The notes below the pieces were generated by a model that did not search any database, was not told where the DNA came from, and was given only the letters and a program-made list of their open reading frames with translations. The translations under genes and the position numbers were made by a program. From positions 1 through 56,243 of IMG/VR virus record IMGVR_UViG_3300019458_000040: 56,243 nucleotides of DNA, one strand, 5' to 3'. Origin of the DNA: a virus. How positions within the stretch are numbered: the first letter of the stretch is position 1; the number at the start of each line of letters is the position of its first letter. Shown here one piece after another: positions 38,133-48,191 of the stretch.

Positions 38133-41100
38133 GTGGCGGATCGGCGGGTGACGATCGAGGCGGTCCTCACGGACCTCGTCTCGAACCCGCTCGGCACGAT
38201 CAGCCGCGGCTTCGCGGACTTCGGGCGGCGCCTCGACGCGATCGGCTCGCGCCTCTCGCCGGTCACGGGCGGCCTCACGAGCCTCGTGACGGGGCTCCTG
38301 TCGCTCCGCGGCGCGCAGTCGGCGATCTCCGCGGCCGAGGCCCAGGTCCAGGCCGAGGCGCGGCTCACGCGCGCGCTGCAAGGCCGAACGGAGATCCTGA
38401 AGGAGATTCAGGAGACCGCGTCCCGGATCCAGTCCATCACGGGCGAGGACGACGACCGGCTGCTCGGGCTCGCGGCCCGGCTCATCAACGCCGGTCTCGC
38501 CGCAGAGCGCGTGCCCCGAGCGCTCCAGGCGGCCGTCGGCACGGCGCGCGAGCTCGACATCCCCATTGAGCAGATCATCCAGGCGATCAGCGCCTTCCAG
38601 GTCAACCAGGCTGGTCTCCTCACGCGGAACCTCCCGGCTCTGAAGGCGCTCCAGGCGGAAGGGCGGCTCACCGCGGACGGGATCGACTTCCTCTTCGACC
38701 GCTTCGGGCGGCTCGACGAGATCGAGACGACGCAGTTCGACCGCATCAACGCGCGCATCGCGGACCTGGGGGACGAGAGCGAGCGCGTGGGGCTCGTCCT
38801 CGCGAGGCTCAAGGAGCGGGCGATCGAGCTCGCGATTGAGGGACTCCGGAAGCTCGCCGACGCGGCTTCGAGTCCCGCGTTTGCGGCCTTTCTTTCGATC
38901 CTGCTCCAGATCGCGCCCGCCATCGCCGCGTTCGTGGGCGGCCTCGCCGCGATCGCAACCGCCAAGGTCGCGATCGGCTTCCTCCTCGCGCCGCTGGGGC
39001 TCGTGCTCTCCGTCCTCGGGAAGATCATCGCGCTTCTTGGGATCCCGTTCTTGGGGCCGCTCCTCCTCATCCTCGGAACCGTCGGCGCCATCTCGGCCGC
39101 GTTCGGAAAGTACCCGGCGCTCCTCGAGGCGATCACGGGGAAGGCGAAGCAGCTCGCGGCGCCGTTCGCGGATTCGTTCGCCCGGATCCGCGAGGCCTTC
39201 GACGCGCTCAAGGACGGTCGAATCACGACGGAGGACTTCTTCCGGGTCGTGCAGAGCAAAGTCCGGGTCCTCGGCATCCGGCTCCGGTCGAACATCATTG
39301 ACCCTGTCACCCTCTTCCTCCAGACCATCAAGGACGACGCTCCGGGCGTATTCGCGCTCCTGGCCAAGGTCGCGAGCGTGCCGTTCAAGAGCCTCGACAG
39401 CATGGGCGACAGCGTCGAGAAGGTCCTGGCCGAGGGCGGCGTTCCGGGTGCCGTGGCCCCGCCGGCGGAGCCGGCGCGCGAGCGCGCCACGGTCGAGAAT
39501 CTCGCACGTCGGATCGCGGACGCACGCGCGAAAGCCGAAGAGGAGATCCGCGCTGAGCAGGCGAAAACCCAGACGGCTTTCGAGGCCGCGCTCGACCGCG
39601 GCACGGAGAAAGCCCGCGAGGAGGCTGAGAAGCGGATCGAGATCGAGCGCAAGGCGGGCGAGAAGATCCTCGCCGACTTCGAGGCGCTCCAGGCTCGGAC
39701 GGCGCGTGCCGGCGCCGTGGAGACGAGCCTCCTCGACATCGATGGCCTCGAAGGCCTCACGACCGAGCGCGTCCGCGAGCTCCTCGAGAGCGTGTCGGAG
39801 GCGCAGCGCGAGGCACTTTCGGGGATTCTGACGCGCCGGATCAAGGAGGACCTCGAGGCGGGGCGGACGAGCGTCGCGGAGTTTGCCCGGCTTCAGGAGG
39901 CGATCGCCGTCGAGCCGATTCGCCGGCAGGTCGACGCCGAGACGCGGATCGTCGAGACGGAGCGCGAGAAGCGGCGCGAGATCGAGACGACCGCGCGGAA
40001 GATCGAGGAGACGATCCGGCTCCGCCAGCGGGAGCTCGAGGAGACTCGGGAACTCACGGTCGACCAGGGCGCCATCCAACGCGCGATCCTCGAGGCCGAG
40101 ACGTTGCGCGTCGAAGTGCCGGTCGATCTTCAGGTGGGCGATGCGATCGACGGGCTCGAGAAGGCGCTGCTCCAGGCTGACGTCGGGAAGGGCGTTGCCG
40201 ACTCGATCACCCGAGCGATCGCCGACATCCGGGAGCGAATCGACCTGGGCCTCGTGACGGCGCCCGAGGACGCGGCGGCGCTCAACGAGCAGCTCGGAGC
40301 GCTCGAAGAGATCGTCCGGCGGAAGGAGGGCGCGCGCGCCACGGACGAGGACGTCCTCCGGCTCACGAAGGAGCTCGCGAAGCTCGAGGAGGAGCGCAAG
40401 GGCGCGCTCGCGAACCTCTTCGCGTCGGGGCGCCGGGAGGAGGAGTCGCTCGAACGCCGGGTCGAGCTCTCGCTCCAGCTCGTCGACGCGGAGGGGAAGC
40501 TCCGCGAGGAGAGGCTGAAGCTCCTCGACGCGGCGGAGAAGGAGGCGGAGGCCGCGCGCGGCGCGCTCGAGGAGCGGATCCAAGCGCTCGACGAGCTGCA
40601 GGAGCTGGGGGGCGTCTCGGCGGAGGACCTCTTCGAGGAGCGCAACCGGGCGATCGATAGCTTCATCGCGAAGGTCGACGATCTCCGAGACCGGCTGGCG
40701 CAGGCGGTCGAGCTCGACCCGCGGCTCGCCGAGAGCGCGTCGGCCGTGGGCGAGGCGCTCGACGCCGCTACGGAGAAGGCGGAGGGATTCCGAAAGAGTC
40801 TCGAGGAGATCGAGGGGGGGCGGGCCCAGCGCATCCGAGAAAGCGTTCAGGGATTCGAGGCCATCCCGAGCGAGCTCGCGCGCGAGCTCGACAACCTCCG
40901 CCGCCTCGAAACCGAGGGGATCCTCTCGGCCGATGCGACGGCCGCGCGCGCGCAGCGGACGATAGCGCTCACGTTCTCGACGCTCGACCAGATCGAAGGG
41001 CGCGTGCGGGCAGCGATCGCCGCAGACGAGTCTCTCAGGGACGACCTCGAGGACGTGCTGGACAAGATCCGCCTCATCCGGGCCGAGGTCCAAACGATCG

Positions 41101-42104
41101 AAGAGGACGATTTCTTCGGCGGGCTGGCGGCCGGAGCGAAGGGGGTCGCTGGTCAGTTCGACAGCCTGCGGGAATCGGGCCGGGCGCTCGGCGGCGCACT
41201 CGTCACGAACCTTTCCGAGGGCCTGATCGACGTCTTCGTCCGCGGCCAGAAGTCGTTCGAGGAGTTCCTACAGAGCTTCCTCGAGGGGATCGCGGTCATG
41301 ATCGCCCGCATCCTTCTCCTGAAGGCGATCTCCGCGGGCCTGGGTGCGTTTGGACTCAACGAGGGCGGGGCCGTCCCGGCGTCCGTGGCGGGACTGAATC
41401 GAGGCGGCCTCGTTCCTCGTCGGCGGTTTCGCGAGGGGGGAGCGGTCCAGCCGGCTCCGGACGGGCCGGTCGTGCGAGTGCTTCGGTTCGCGGAGGGGGG
41501 GCTCGCGCCCGTCTTCCGCGCCGCGGCCGCGGGGATCCTCCTCGCCTCGATGGCGGGGTCGAGTATCGCGGCGCCGGCGTCACCCGTCGCGGCCTACCGG
41601 AAGGGCGGTCCGGTCGAGCCCGCCGACGTCTTCTTCGGGGCGGCCTCTCGCGCTGGCGACGCGCTCGCCGCGGCGCGGCCGAAGCGGTTCGCTCCGGGCG
41701 GTCACGTCCCGGGCCCGCTCGTCGAGCGCGACGTCGTGCCGGCGCTCCTCACGCCGGGCGAGTTCGTGCAGCCGACCTCGCCGGTGCGCAAGTACGGGCT
41801 TAGAGCGATGGAAGCGATCCGGCGCGAGCTCATCCCCGCGGGGGCCCTGCACGAGCTCGTCGCCGAGAGCGCCGCGGGGGTCGTGAAGAGCGCCGAGCCG
41901 CGTTTCCAGGCGGGCGGCGCCGTCGAATCGATTCAGGCAGGCGGGCGCGCCGCCGGCGCCGGACCGGGGATGACGCCGGCTTTCGTGGTCTCGAGCGAGA
42001 ACGAGCTCGAGAGGCTCCTCCGCGGCGGGCGGCCGGCAGTCCTCCGATTCCTGGCCCAAAACGCAGAGGCGGTGCGGTCTGTGCTGTCCTCCGAGGGAGG
42101 GTGA
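38133..42104 (+). CDS. tape measure protein
   Basis: 1323 residues from GTG 38133 (GAGGGAGGGATAGG upstream). Long helical protein: N-terminal ISRGFADFGRRLDAIGSRL, a hydrophobic zone at about residues 245-330 (FLSILLQIAPAIAAFVGGLAAIAT, LGLVLSVLGKIIALLGIPFLG) that could form pore-lining helices, then some 500 residues of coiled coil rich in Glu/Arg/Leu (about 430-1000). A Gly-rich C-terminus has FNEGG/RGGLVPRRRFREGG repeats as in lambda-type tape measures. At the usual 1.5 angstrom per residue the tail would be near 200 nm long. Confidence 0.85.
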   Translation: MADRRVTIEAVLTDLVSNPLGTISRGFADFGRRLDAIGSRLSPVTGGLTSLVTGLLSLRGAQSAISAAEAQVQAEARLTRALQGRTEILKEIQETASRIQSITGEDDDRLLGLAARLINAGLAAERVPRALQAAVGTARELDIPIEQIIQAISAFQVNQAGLLTRNLPALKALQAEGRLTADGIDFLFDRFGRLDEIETTQFDRINARIADLGDESERVGLVLARLKERAIELAIEGLRKLADAASSPAFAAFLSILLQIAPAIAAFVGGLAAIATAKVAIGFLLAPLGLVLSVLGKIIALLGIPFLGPLLLILGTVGAISAAFGKYPALLEAITGKAKQLAAPFADSFARIREAFDALKDGRITTEDFFRVVQSKVRVLGIRLRSNIIDPVTLFLQTIKDDAPGVFALLAKVASVPFKSLDSMGDSVEKVLAEGGVPGAVAPPAEPARERATVENLARRIADARAKAEEEIRAEQAKTQTAFEAALDRGTEKAREEAEKRIEIERKAGEKILADFEALQARTARAGAVETSLLDIDGLEGLTTERVRELLESVSEAQREALSGILTRRIKEDLEAGRTSVAEFARLQEAIAVEPIRRQVDAETRIVETEREKRREIETTARKIEETIRLRQRELEETRELTVDQGAIQRAILEAETLRVEVPVDLQVGDAIDGLEKALLQADVGKGVADSITRAIADIRERIDLGLVTAPEDAAALNEQLGALEEIVRRKEGARATDEDVLRLTKELAKLEEERKGALANLFASGRREEESLERRVELSLQLVDAEGKLREERLKLLDAAEKEAEAARGALEERIQALDELQELGGVSAEDLFEERNRAIDSFIAKVDDLRDRLAQAVELDPRLAESASAVGEALDAATEKAEGFRKSLEEIEGGRAQRIRESVQGFEAIPSELARELDNLRRLETEGILSADATAARAQRTIALTFSTLDQIEGRVRAAIAADESLRDDLEDVLDKIRLIRAEVQTIEEDDFFGGLAAGAKGVAGQFDSLRESGRALGGALVTNLSEGLIDVFVRGQKSFEEFLQSFLEGIAVMIARILLLKAISAGLGAFGLNEGGAVPASVAGLNRGGLVPRRRFREGGAVQPAPDGPVVRVLRFAEGGLAPVFRAAAAGILLASMAGSSIAAPASPVAAYRKGGPVEPADVFFGAASRAGDALAAARPKRFAPGGHVPGPLVERDVVPALLTPGEFVQPTSPVRKYGLRAMEAIRRELIPAGALHELVAESAAGVVKSAEPRFQAGGAVESIQAGGRAAGAGPGMTPAFVVSSENELERLLRGGRPAVLRFLAQNAEAVRSVLSSEGG

Positions 42105-42108
42105 ACGG

Positions 42109-43164
42109 ATGTCGCTTCAGCATCACGAAGGCTTCGAGCTCACCGTCGACCAGGCGTCCGCGACCCGACTCTACGGCACGGGGAACTTCACCCTCGGCGC
42201 CGGCGCTCTCTACAACCAAACGCCGGGCAGGCTGCAGGGTGCCTACTTCCGGGGCGGATCGGGCCTCTCGACGATGGCGCTCAAGACTCCGCTCATTGCC
42301 CAAGACGGCACCTGGGTCGTAGGAATGGGCCTCCGCGCGAACACCCCGACGTCCGCCCTCCAGCTCATCCGGCTCCTGGACAGCGGCACGCTTCAGTGTC
42401 GGTGCCAGCTCGCTCAGGTCGGTGCCGACAGTTACAAGATCCAGGTCGTCAACTCGCTCGGAAGCTCCGTGGGCGAGTCGGGCGAGCTGCAGCCGGACGT
42501 CTGGTACTACGTCGAATTCAAGACACAGATCGCCGACGTCGCCACATGGTCGCTCCGCGTCAACGAGGCGGTCGTGGCGAGCAGCACGAGCGACATGAAG
42601 GCGACGGCGAACGCCTTCGCGAACGAGATCGAGATTCGCACGCAGCACGTGGGCGGCGGCGGAGACAAGTGCGACATCGACGATCTCTACTTCGTCAACT
42701 CGCTCGCCGGCCAGCGGACCGATCTCCTCGGCGATTGCGTGATCGAAAAGCTCTTCCCGAACGCCGACGGCGCGACCATCGCGTGGACGCCGAATCCGGG
42801 ACCGACGCACTTCGACGCCGTGGACGACAGCGCCCCGGACGATGACACGACCTACGTCACCACGAACCAGAACAACGCCAAGGAGCTCTACCAGCACAGC
42901 GATCTCGTCTTCTCGGCCTCCGGAACGCCGATCCTCGGCATTCGCAGAGAGCTCATGCTGCGCCTCCTCTCGGCCGGGTCGCGCAACATCCGACTCGTCT
43001 ACCGGAATGCCGTCGGGACCGAGAACAACAGCGCGACGCTCACCTACACCGACACCGGCTACGCAACGAAGCAGATCATCAACGAGCGGAATCCCATCAC
43101 GGTCGCCGACTTCTCGGTGACCGAGCTCAACGCGGCGCAGTTCGGAATGGAGACGATCCCGTAA
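42109..43164 (+). CDS. LamG-like tail surface protein
   Basis: 351 residues. Residues 1-200 look like a concanavalin/LamG sandwich: HEGFELT, LGAGALYNQTPGRLQGAYFRGG, WVVGMGLRAN, LQLIRLLDSGTLQCRCQL, LQPDVWYYVEFKTQI, WSLRVNEAVVASS, CDIDDLYFVNS. Residues 205-350 are a second strand-rich part with DAVDDSAPDDDTTYVTT. Such proteins sit on phage tails and bind saccharides. Overlaps the next ATG by one base. Confidence 0.65.
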   Translation: MSLQHHEGFELTVDQASATRLYGTGNFTLGAGALYNQTPGRLQGAYFRGGSGLSTMALKTPLIAQDGTWVVGMGLRANTPTSALQLIRLLDSGTLQCRCQLAQVGADSYKIQVVNSLGSSVGESGELQPDVWYYVEFKTQIADVATWSLRVNEAVVASSTSDMKATANAFANEIEIRTQHVGGGGDKCDIDDLYFVNSLAGQRTDLLGDCVIEKLFPNADGATIAWTPNPGPTHFDAVDDSAPDDDTTYVTTNQNNAKELYQHSDLVFSASGTPILGIRRELMLRLLSAGSRNIRLVYRNAVGTENNSATLTYTDTGYATKQIINERNPITVADFSVTELNAAQFGMETIP

Positions 43165-44105
43165 TGGCGAACGGCTTCACGCACGAATCGATCCCGGGGA
43201 ATTTCGACGGCGTTACGTTCGTCAACCGCGACGTCGCGGCACTCGACGACAACTCGCTGCAGATTCTCGACGGACGGATCCCGACGCATCCCTGGTTCAC
43301 GCTCAACGTCGCCATCTGGCCCTCGGCGAACGACGCGCTCAACAACCGCCCGCATCTTCGGTTCAACAACGATTCGGGTGCCCGGTACGAGGCGAGCTTC
43401 CGAGCCTTTGTCAATACTTCGGACAGTCCGCCTGCGACCGAGGCGCCTTCGATCAACCACGTCAAGGACCAGACGGAGATGCCACTCCTCCCCGTCGATG
43501 CGGCGTTCAATCTTTCGAGCACCGACATGGTCTACACGGCGCGGATCGACGTGATGCGGATGGACGCCATCGAGGAGTACCGCGTCTTCTGCCACTGGAG
43601 CCGCGGTCGATCGAGCGCGAGCATTCACCCGCGCCACGGCTTCATGGTGGGGAACTGGATCGGGATCGGCACGAAGGGCATCTCGGGGATCGACGTGTAC
43701 CTCGGAACCTCCGGGAAGATGGCCGCCGGGGCCTACCTCGAAGGCTACGGGATGCAGAGCTCGGTTCTCGGCGGAGGCTACGTCTACAAGAGCGGCGAGC
43801 TTCCGACGGGGAAGATCTGGGTCGATGGCCGTCCGATGTACCGCGACGTCTTCACGAGCCTCACGCTCCCGTCGCCCGGAAACTCGACCAACTTCACGCT
43901 CCCGACGACCGCCTTCGACATGCCCACGTCGCGCCTCACGGAGTTCTGGGTCTACAAGACCTCGCCCTCCAACGAATCCCACCGCCCGACGGACCTCCAG
44001 CTCAAGTTCACGACGACGCAGCTCGTCATCACGTCGCCTTCCGGCGGCACGAACTGGTCGAGCTACACGGGCGTCGGCGTGTGGGAATACGCGAAACAGA
44101 TCTAG
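43164..44105 (+). CDS. tail surface protein A of a tandem pair
   Basis: 313 residues, strand-rich. FTLNVAIWPS, YEASFRAFVNTSDSPPATEAP, MDAIEEYRVFCHWSRGRSS, HPRHGFMVGNWIGIG, and a C-terminal ITSPSGGTNWSSYTGVGVWEY. A clear paralogue of the following gene. No enzyme motif; located between the tape measure and the tip, so probably part of the distal tail or fibres. Confidence 0.6.
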   Translation: MANGFTHESIPGNFDGVTFVNRDVAALDDNSLQILDGRIPTHPWFTLNVAIWPSANDALNNRPHLRFNNDSGARYEASFRAFVNTSDSPPATEAPSINHVKDQTEMPLLPVDAAFNLSSTDMVYTARIDVMRMDAIEEYRVFCHWSRGRSSASIHPRHGFMVGNWIGIGTKGISGIDVYLGTSGKMAAGAYLEGYGMQSSVLGGGYVYKSGELPTGKIWVDGRPMYRDVFTSLTLPSPGNSTNFTLPTTAFDMPTSRLTEFWVYKTSPSNESHRPTDLQLKFTTTQLVITSPSGGTNWSSYTGVGVWEYAKQI

Positions 44106-44121
44106 CAGGCGGGATCGATCG

Positions 44122-45078
44122 ATGACGGACGTCGACTTCGCCGTGCAGGCCCTCGACTCCTACAACCTCATAGCCCGGCGCGTCGCCGCCGTTGGCGAAT
44201 CGGAGATCGTTCTCACCGATTCCCGCATGGCGAATCACCGCCAGCTCTTCGTGAACGTCATGGTCTATCCCGCCCCGAACGCGGGGAACCAGGGAACGGA
44301 GGTTCCCTTCCTCTGGTTCAACCTCGATCGCTCGGCGGCGTACGAGGGAATGCACCGGGCCTACGTCAACACGGCCGACTCGCCACCGTCGACTGAGGAG
44401 GCGACGTCCTGGCACCACACGAACGCGCCGCGCTTGCGGCTCGTGCCGGGTGGATCTTCGGCGTTCGTGTTGGCCGCGGGCGAGGTCTTCACGTCGTGGA
44501 TGTTCCTCGAGCAGCAAGATGCCGTCGAACAGTACCGCATCCACGAGTGGTGGGCGATCGGTGAATCTGTCTCCGGCGGGACGAACAAGCATCCCCGTTA
44601 CGGACATCTCGCCGGTCAGTACATCGGGAGCGTGGCGGGAAAGAAGATCTCGACGATCGGGCTCGTCCTGGCGCCGTGGGGCCGCATGGGGCAGGGCTCC
44701 GAGCTCAGCGTCTATGGCCTCCGGACGCCGCTCCTCGACGGATCCTTCGATTACAACGATCAGAAGAGCGCCTCCACGACGGGGATGTGGGCGCCGACGT
44801 CGAAAGCGATGTTCCGTCGCGTGATGAAGGTGTCTCCACTCCCGATACCGGGGAGCACTCAGCCGTTCTCGCTCGCCGACACGAGCTTCAACATCGGAAC
44901 GATGAACATCGCCGAGGTCTGGATCGTCGATGAGAGCGAGGGGATTTCCGAGGCGCCCTCCCAGGGCATCGCGTTCTCGATCAGCGGCACGATGCTCAAC
45001 GTCGCGAGCGCCTCCGGCGGCAAGGACTGGTCGGGATACGACTACGCCTACGTCGTGCTGACCTGGGCGAGGCCGTAG
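44122..45078 (+). CDS. tail surface protein B of a tandem pair
   Basis: 318 residues. The same landmarks as gene A in the same order: LFVNVMVYP, YEGMHRAYVNTADSPPSTEE, QDAVEQYRIHEWWAIGESV, HPRYGHLAGQYIGS, VASASGGKDWSGYDYAYVVL. The variable stretches between them differ strongly, consistent with receptor-type diversification. Starts 16 bases after gene A. Confidence 0.6.
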   Translation: MTDVDFAVQALDSYNLIARRVAAVGESEIVLTDSRMANHRQLFVNVMVYPAPNAGNQGTEVPFLWFNLDRSAAYEGMHRAYVNTADSPPSTEEATSWHHTNAPRLRLVPGGSSAFVLAAGEVFTSWMFLEQQDAVEQYRIHEWWAIGESVSGGTNKHPRYGHLAGQYIGSVAGKKISTIGLVLAPWGRMGQGSELSVYGLRTPLLDGSFDYNDQKSASTTGMWAPTSKAMFRRVMKVSPLPIPGSTQPFSLADTSFNIGTMNIAEVWIVDESEGISEAPSQGIAFSISGTMLNVASASGGKDWSGYDYAYVVLTWARP

Positions 45079-45079
45079 A

Positions 45080-48000
45080 GTGCCTCCGCTCCTCGTCAAT
45101 CTCCGGCCGGAGGCGAACTTCCGTCCCCCGGATTTGTCCGTCATCATCGAGGGCGGAGCCCCGACGCACTTCGCCGCGGTCGCCGACGATTGGGACGACC
45201 CTGGAGATCCGCCGGGGCCGGATCTGACGCCCGACACGTGGATCGGGACCGAGACGCGATTCAACTCGACCGACAACTCGGGCGGCTATTACGTCGGCGC
45301 GTGCGAGGACCTTCGGGACGAGTTCGGCGTCAGCGTCCGTCCGGCGAGCTTCGCGGACCACAAGATCCGCATCCTGTATCGCAATCAACACGGCACCCCG
45401 ACCTCGACGGCGCGCTTCTTCTTCGGCCTCGCGCGCGGCGGCCAGAACGTCTACATGTTCAGCCGGTCCCCCACGCATTCCAACTGGCTCGCCGAGGAAG
45501 TCGACGTGCCCGTCGATCTCATCTCGCTTCATCTCGGAAGCCTGGGCGACTACAACAACATCAACGTCTTCTGCTACGCGGACGGGAACAATCCGCCTCA
45601 GGCGACGGAAGCATGGGCGCTCAACTGCGCGCACATCTCGCTCCTCGTTCCGGATCCGACGACAGACCGAGTCACGCGTCACGGCGTCGAGGTCCTCGCA
45701 AAGCACGTCCTCCAAGTGCGGGCGACGCGCCACGCGGCCGAGGCCCTGACGAAGCGCGAGGGCGTCCAGGTCACTCGCCACGGCGTCGAAGTCCTCTATC
45801 GCACTCCGATCCGAGCGACGCGCTTGGGTGTCGAGATCCTCGCGAAGTTTCGGCAGGAGATGCGGGCGACGCGTGTGGGCGTCGAGGTCCTCGCGAAACG
45901 GCAAGGCCAGGAGTCGCGAGCAACCCGGCTCGGCGTCGAGGTTCTTGCCAAGGTGCAGGGTGCTGCGGCGACGCGGCTCGGGACCGAGGTCTTGAGCAAG
46001 AGGCAGGGCGTTCAGGCGACGCGGCACGCTGTCGAAGTCCTCTCGAAATACCTCTCCGGGAGCCTCGAGATCCGTGCCACACGCGTGGCCGTCGAGGTTG
46101 TCTCGAAGATCCCTTTCGCCCGCGACACGGTCGAGCCGCTCTCGTTCCCGATCGTGCCGCCGAACCTCCTGCGCGCGGACTGGGGTGCGGAACTCACGGT
46201 CGAGAGCGCGTACTCGACGGACGTCACGCGCGCGGCGACGACCATCGCGGAGGAACGCCGGGCCCTCGTCGATCGACCCTACCGGACCTTCGGTGTGCGC
46301 TTCGTCGGGCAGGACAGCGAGCGCGTGCTCCAGGCGACGATGAACCTCGCGCGCCGCGGCCACACGCGGACGATCCTGCCGATCTACCCGGATTTCGCGG
46401 TCGTGAAGAAGCTCATCGCACCGGACTTCATCGGCTGCGATCCGCTCTATCGCCGTTTCCACCGCGGGCAGCGCGTCGTCATCCACACCTGGAGCGGGGT
46501 GAACCCCGGGCTCGTCGAGTACGCGGTCGTCCGCAGCGTCAACGCCGAGGGGCTCGAGCTCGTCTCGCCCCTCGCGGGCAGCTTCCCGAAGGGCTCCCGC
46601 GTCTATCCCCTGGTCGACGTCGAGATCGCCCTCGAGGCCGGCCTCGAGAGCCTCGTCTCGGACGCGCTCCGGCAGACGCTGACCCTCGCCGAGGTCATCG
46701 GGAAGAGCGCTCTCCCGGCGCTCGCCACCGGCGCGCCGCCCGAGCCGCACCACGTCGACGGCTTTCCGATCCTCGTCCTTTCGCCGGACTGGGCGAGCGG
46801 TCTCACGAGTCGTGTCGTCCGCCACGGATCGCAGATCGGCTCCGGCCGCGGGCTTGTCACCGGCCTTGCCGGCGCGCGGCCGGTCTTCGTTCACGAGGCG
46901 AAGCTCAAGTTCCTCAATCGCGCGGCCTTCTGGCGCGTCCTTCGGTTCTTCGATTCGCGGCTCGGCCGCGCGCGCACGTTCTGGACCGTCTCGCCCCAGG
47001 CTCTCTTCGTGCCGACGGCGATCCCGACTTCGACCACGATCGACGTGAAGCAGTCCGGCAACCTGTCCGATCTCCAGGCCTTTCTCCAGCACATCGGGAT
47101 CGTCCGGAGGGACGGCTCGGTCACGATCCACAAGGTGAGCTCGATCGTTGTTCAGGGATCCGACTGGCGCGTCACCGTCATCGAGCCGCACTCGCTCTCG
47201 GGCGTGGGCGAGATCCGGCGTCTCACGTCGGCGCACTTCGGCCGGTACTTCGAGGACAGCCTGCTCGAGGAGTGGTCGACCGACAACGTCTGCGAGTCGC
47301 GATTCCAGACCATTGAGCTTCTCGAGGAGAAGGCGGTCACGATTCCAGACGTCGTCGAGGGCCTTACGGTGACCGGCCCGGATTCCGTGACGGGCCTCTT
47401 CGCTTGGTTCGATTCGGGTCTCGGCACCTTCACGAGTCCGAGCGACATGGCAGGCCCTACGATCCTTCGGACGTCGAAGGCCGTGCCAGGTGACGCCGTC
47501 TCCGCTTGGGACGACGTTCGGACTCCCGCCGGCGGGCTTCCCTCTCTCGCCGGTGCCGCCCTCGCCGCGGACCGGCCGAAGCTCGTGTTCATGGAGAACC
47601 CCGAGCTCAACAACAACCGCCGGTCGATGCGATTCGACTCGGGCCCGCGCTGGTTCCGGTTCCGCACGAGCGACGCGAGCGAGAACGCGGATCCGTTTTG
47701 GGACAACACGCTCGGCCTCACGGTCTTCCTCAACGTTCGGCTCACTGCGGAGCAATTCCTCGAGCGCAAGTTCGTCTGGCGGTCCGGGATTCTCGAGTGG
47801 GACTCGCTCGTCGTACGACTCTACGAGAACGACGGCTCGGGCGCAGTCACGCTCACGATGCCCCCGGGCTGGGCCTTGGGCTCGACCCTCCGCACGCTCG
47901 CGCTCGTGTGGAAGCCGAACGACTACATCCGGCTTTACCGGAACGGCGGCGCGCCCGTCGTCGAGCAGACGGCTCAGAAAATCATCGATCTCCCGACGGT

Positions 48001-48190
48001 CGCTCGCGTCACGGACATCTGCAAGTTCGCAGGCGACGTGACCTCGCAGTCTGACGAGTTCGCGATCGGGCTCGACCCGTTCCTCAACTCCGCGATCTTC
48101 TATCGACGCGCGCTCAACAACGCGGGGCTCAACGGCGTGGGGACCTTCCTCGCCAACGCGTTCGGCACCCCGTGGACGACGGTAACCTGA
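45080..48190 (+). CDS. 1036-residue distal tail protein with nine internal repeats
   Basis: GTG 45080. Order: strand-rich N-terminus (1-195); nine TRxGVEVLxK repeats (about 198-347); two related distal-tail-like halves, the first with RRALVDRPYRTFGVRFVG and ARRGHTRTILPIYP, the second with RPVFVHEAKLKFLNRAAFWRVLRFF and RARTFWTVSP (about 355-700), resembling DUF2460/Dit proteins; and a LamG-like C-terminus (about 770-1030: LFAWFDSG, VSAWDDVR, RRSMRFDSGPRWFRF, LGLTVFLNVRL, LRTLALVW). The repeats suggest an extended beta structure or linker, the end a sugar-binding tip. Followed directly by the hub gene. Confidence 0.65.
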   Translation: MPPLLVNLRPEANFRPPDLSVIIEGGAPTHFAAVADDWDDPGDPPGPDLTPDTWIGTETRFNSTDNSGGYYVGACEDLRDEFGVSVRPASFADHKIRILYRNQHGTPTSTARFFFGLARGGQNVYMFSRSPTHSNWLAEEVDVPVDLISLHLGSLGDYNNINVFCYADGNNPPQATEAWALNCAHISLLVPDPTTDRVTRHGVEVLAKHVLQVRATRHAAEALTKREGVQVTRHGVEVLYRTPIRATRLGVEILAKFRQEMRATRVGVEVLAKRQGQESRATRLGVEVLAKVQGAAATRLGTEVLSKRQGVQATRHAVEVLSKYLSGSLEIRATRVAVEVVSKIPFARDTVEPLSFPIVPPNLLRADWGAELTVESAYSTDVTRAATTIAEERRALVDRPYRTFGVRFVGQDSERVLQATMNLARRGHTRTILPIYPDFAVVKKLIAPDFIGCDPLYRRFHRGQRVVIHTWSGVNPGLVEYAVVRSVNAEGLELVSPLAGSFPKGSRVYPLVDVEIALEAGLESLVSDALRQTLTLAEVIGKSALPALATGAPPEPHHVDGFPILVLSPDWASGLTSRVVRHGSQIGSGRGLVTGLAGARPVFVHEAKLKFLNRAAFWRVLRFFDSRLGRARTFWTVSPQALFVPTAIPTSTTIDVKQSGNLSDLQAFLQHIGIVRRDGSVTIHKVSSIVVQGSDWRVTVIEPHSLSGVGEIRRLTSAHFGRYFEDSLLEEWSTDNVCESRFQTIELLEEKAVTIPDVVEGLTVTGPDSVTGLFAWFDSGLGTFTSPSDMAGPTILRTSKAVPGDAVSAWDDVRTPAGGLPSLAGAALAADRPKLVFMENPELNNNRRSMRFDSGPRWFRFRTSDASENADPFWDNTLGLTVFLNVRLTAEQFLERKFVWRSGILEWDSLVVRLYENDGSGAVTLTMPPGWALGSTLRTLALVWKPNDYIRLYRNGGAPVVEQTAQKIIDLPTVARVTDICKFAGDVTSQSDEFAIGLDPFLNSAIFYRRALNNAGLNGVGTFLANAFGTPWTTVT
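45671..46121 (+). repeat. nine coding repeats TRxGVEVLxK
   Basis: Copies: TRHGVEVLAK, TRHAAEALTK, TRHGVEVLYR, TRLGVEILAK, TRVGVEVLAK, TRLGVEVLAK, TRLGTEVLSK, TRHAVEVLSK, TRVAVEVVSK, spaced by 5-9 variable residues. At DNA level the core is about CACGCGGCTCGGCGTCGAGGT with variable spacers, so units differ enough to show age. Confidence 0.9.
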
Positions 48191-48191
48191 C

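Noticed and set aside
37746-41093. Minus-strand open frame of 1115 codons over the tape measure gene
   Set aside because: Leu/Arg/Asp/Glu-rich shadow of coiled-coil coding sequence; no start signal.
45671-46121. Regular repeats considered as a CRISPR array
   Set aside because: Repeats are diverged, in one reading frame and code for TRxGVEVLxK; spacers are short and variable in length.
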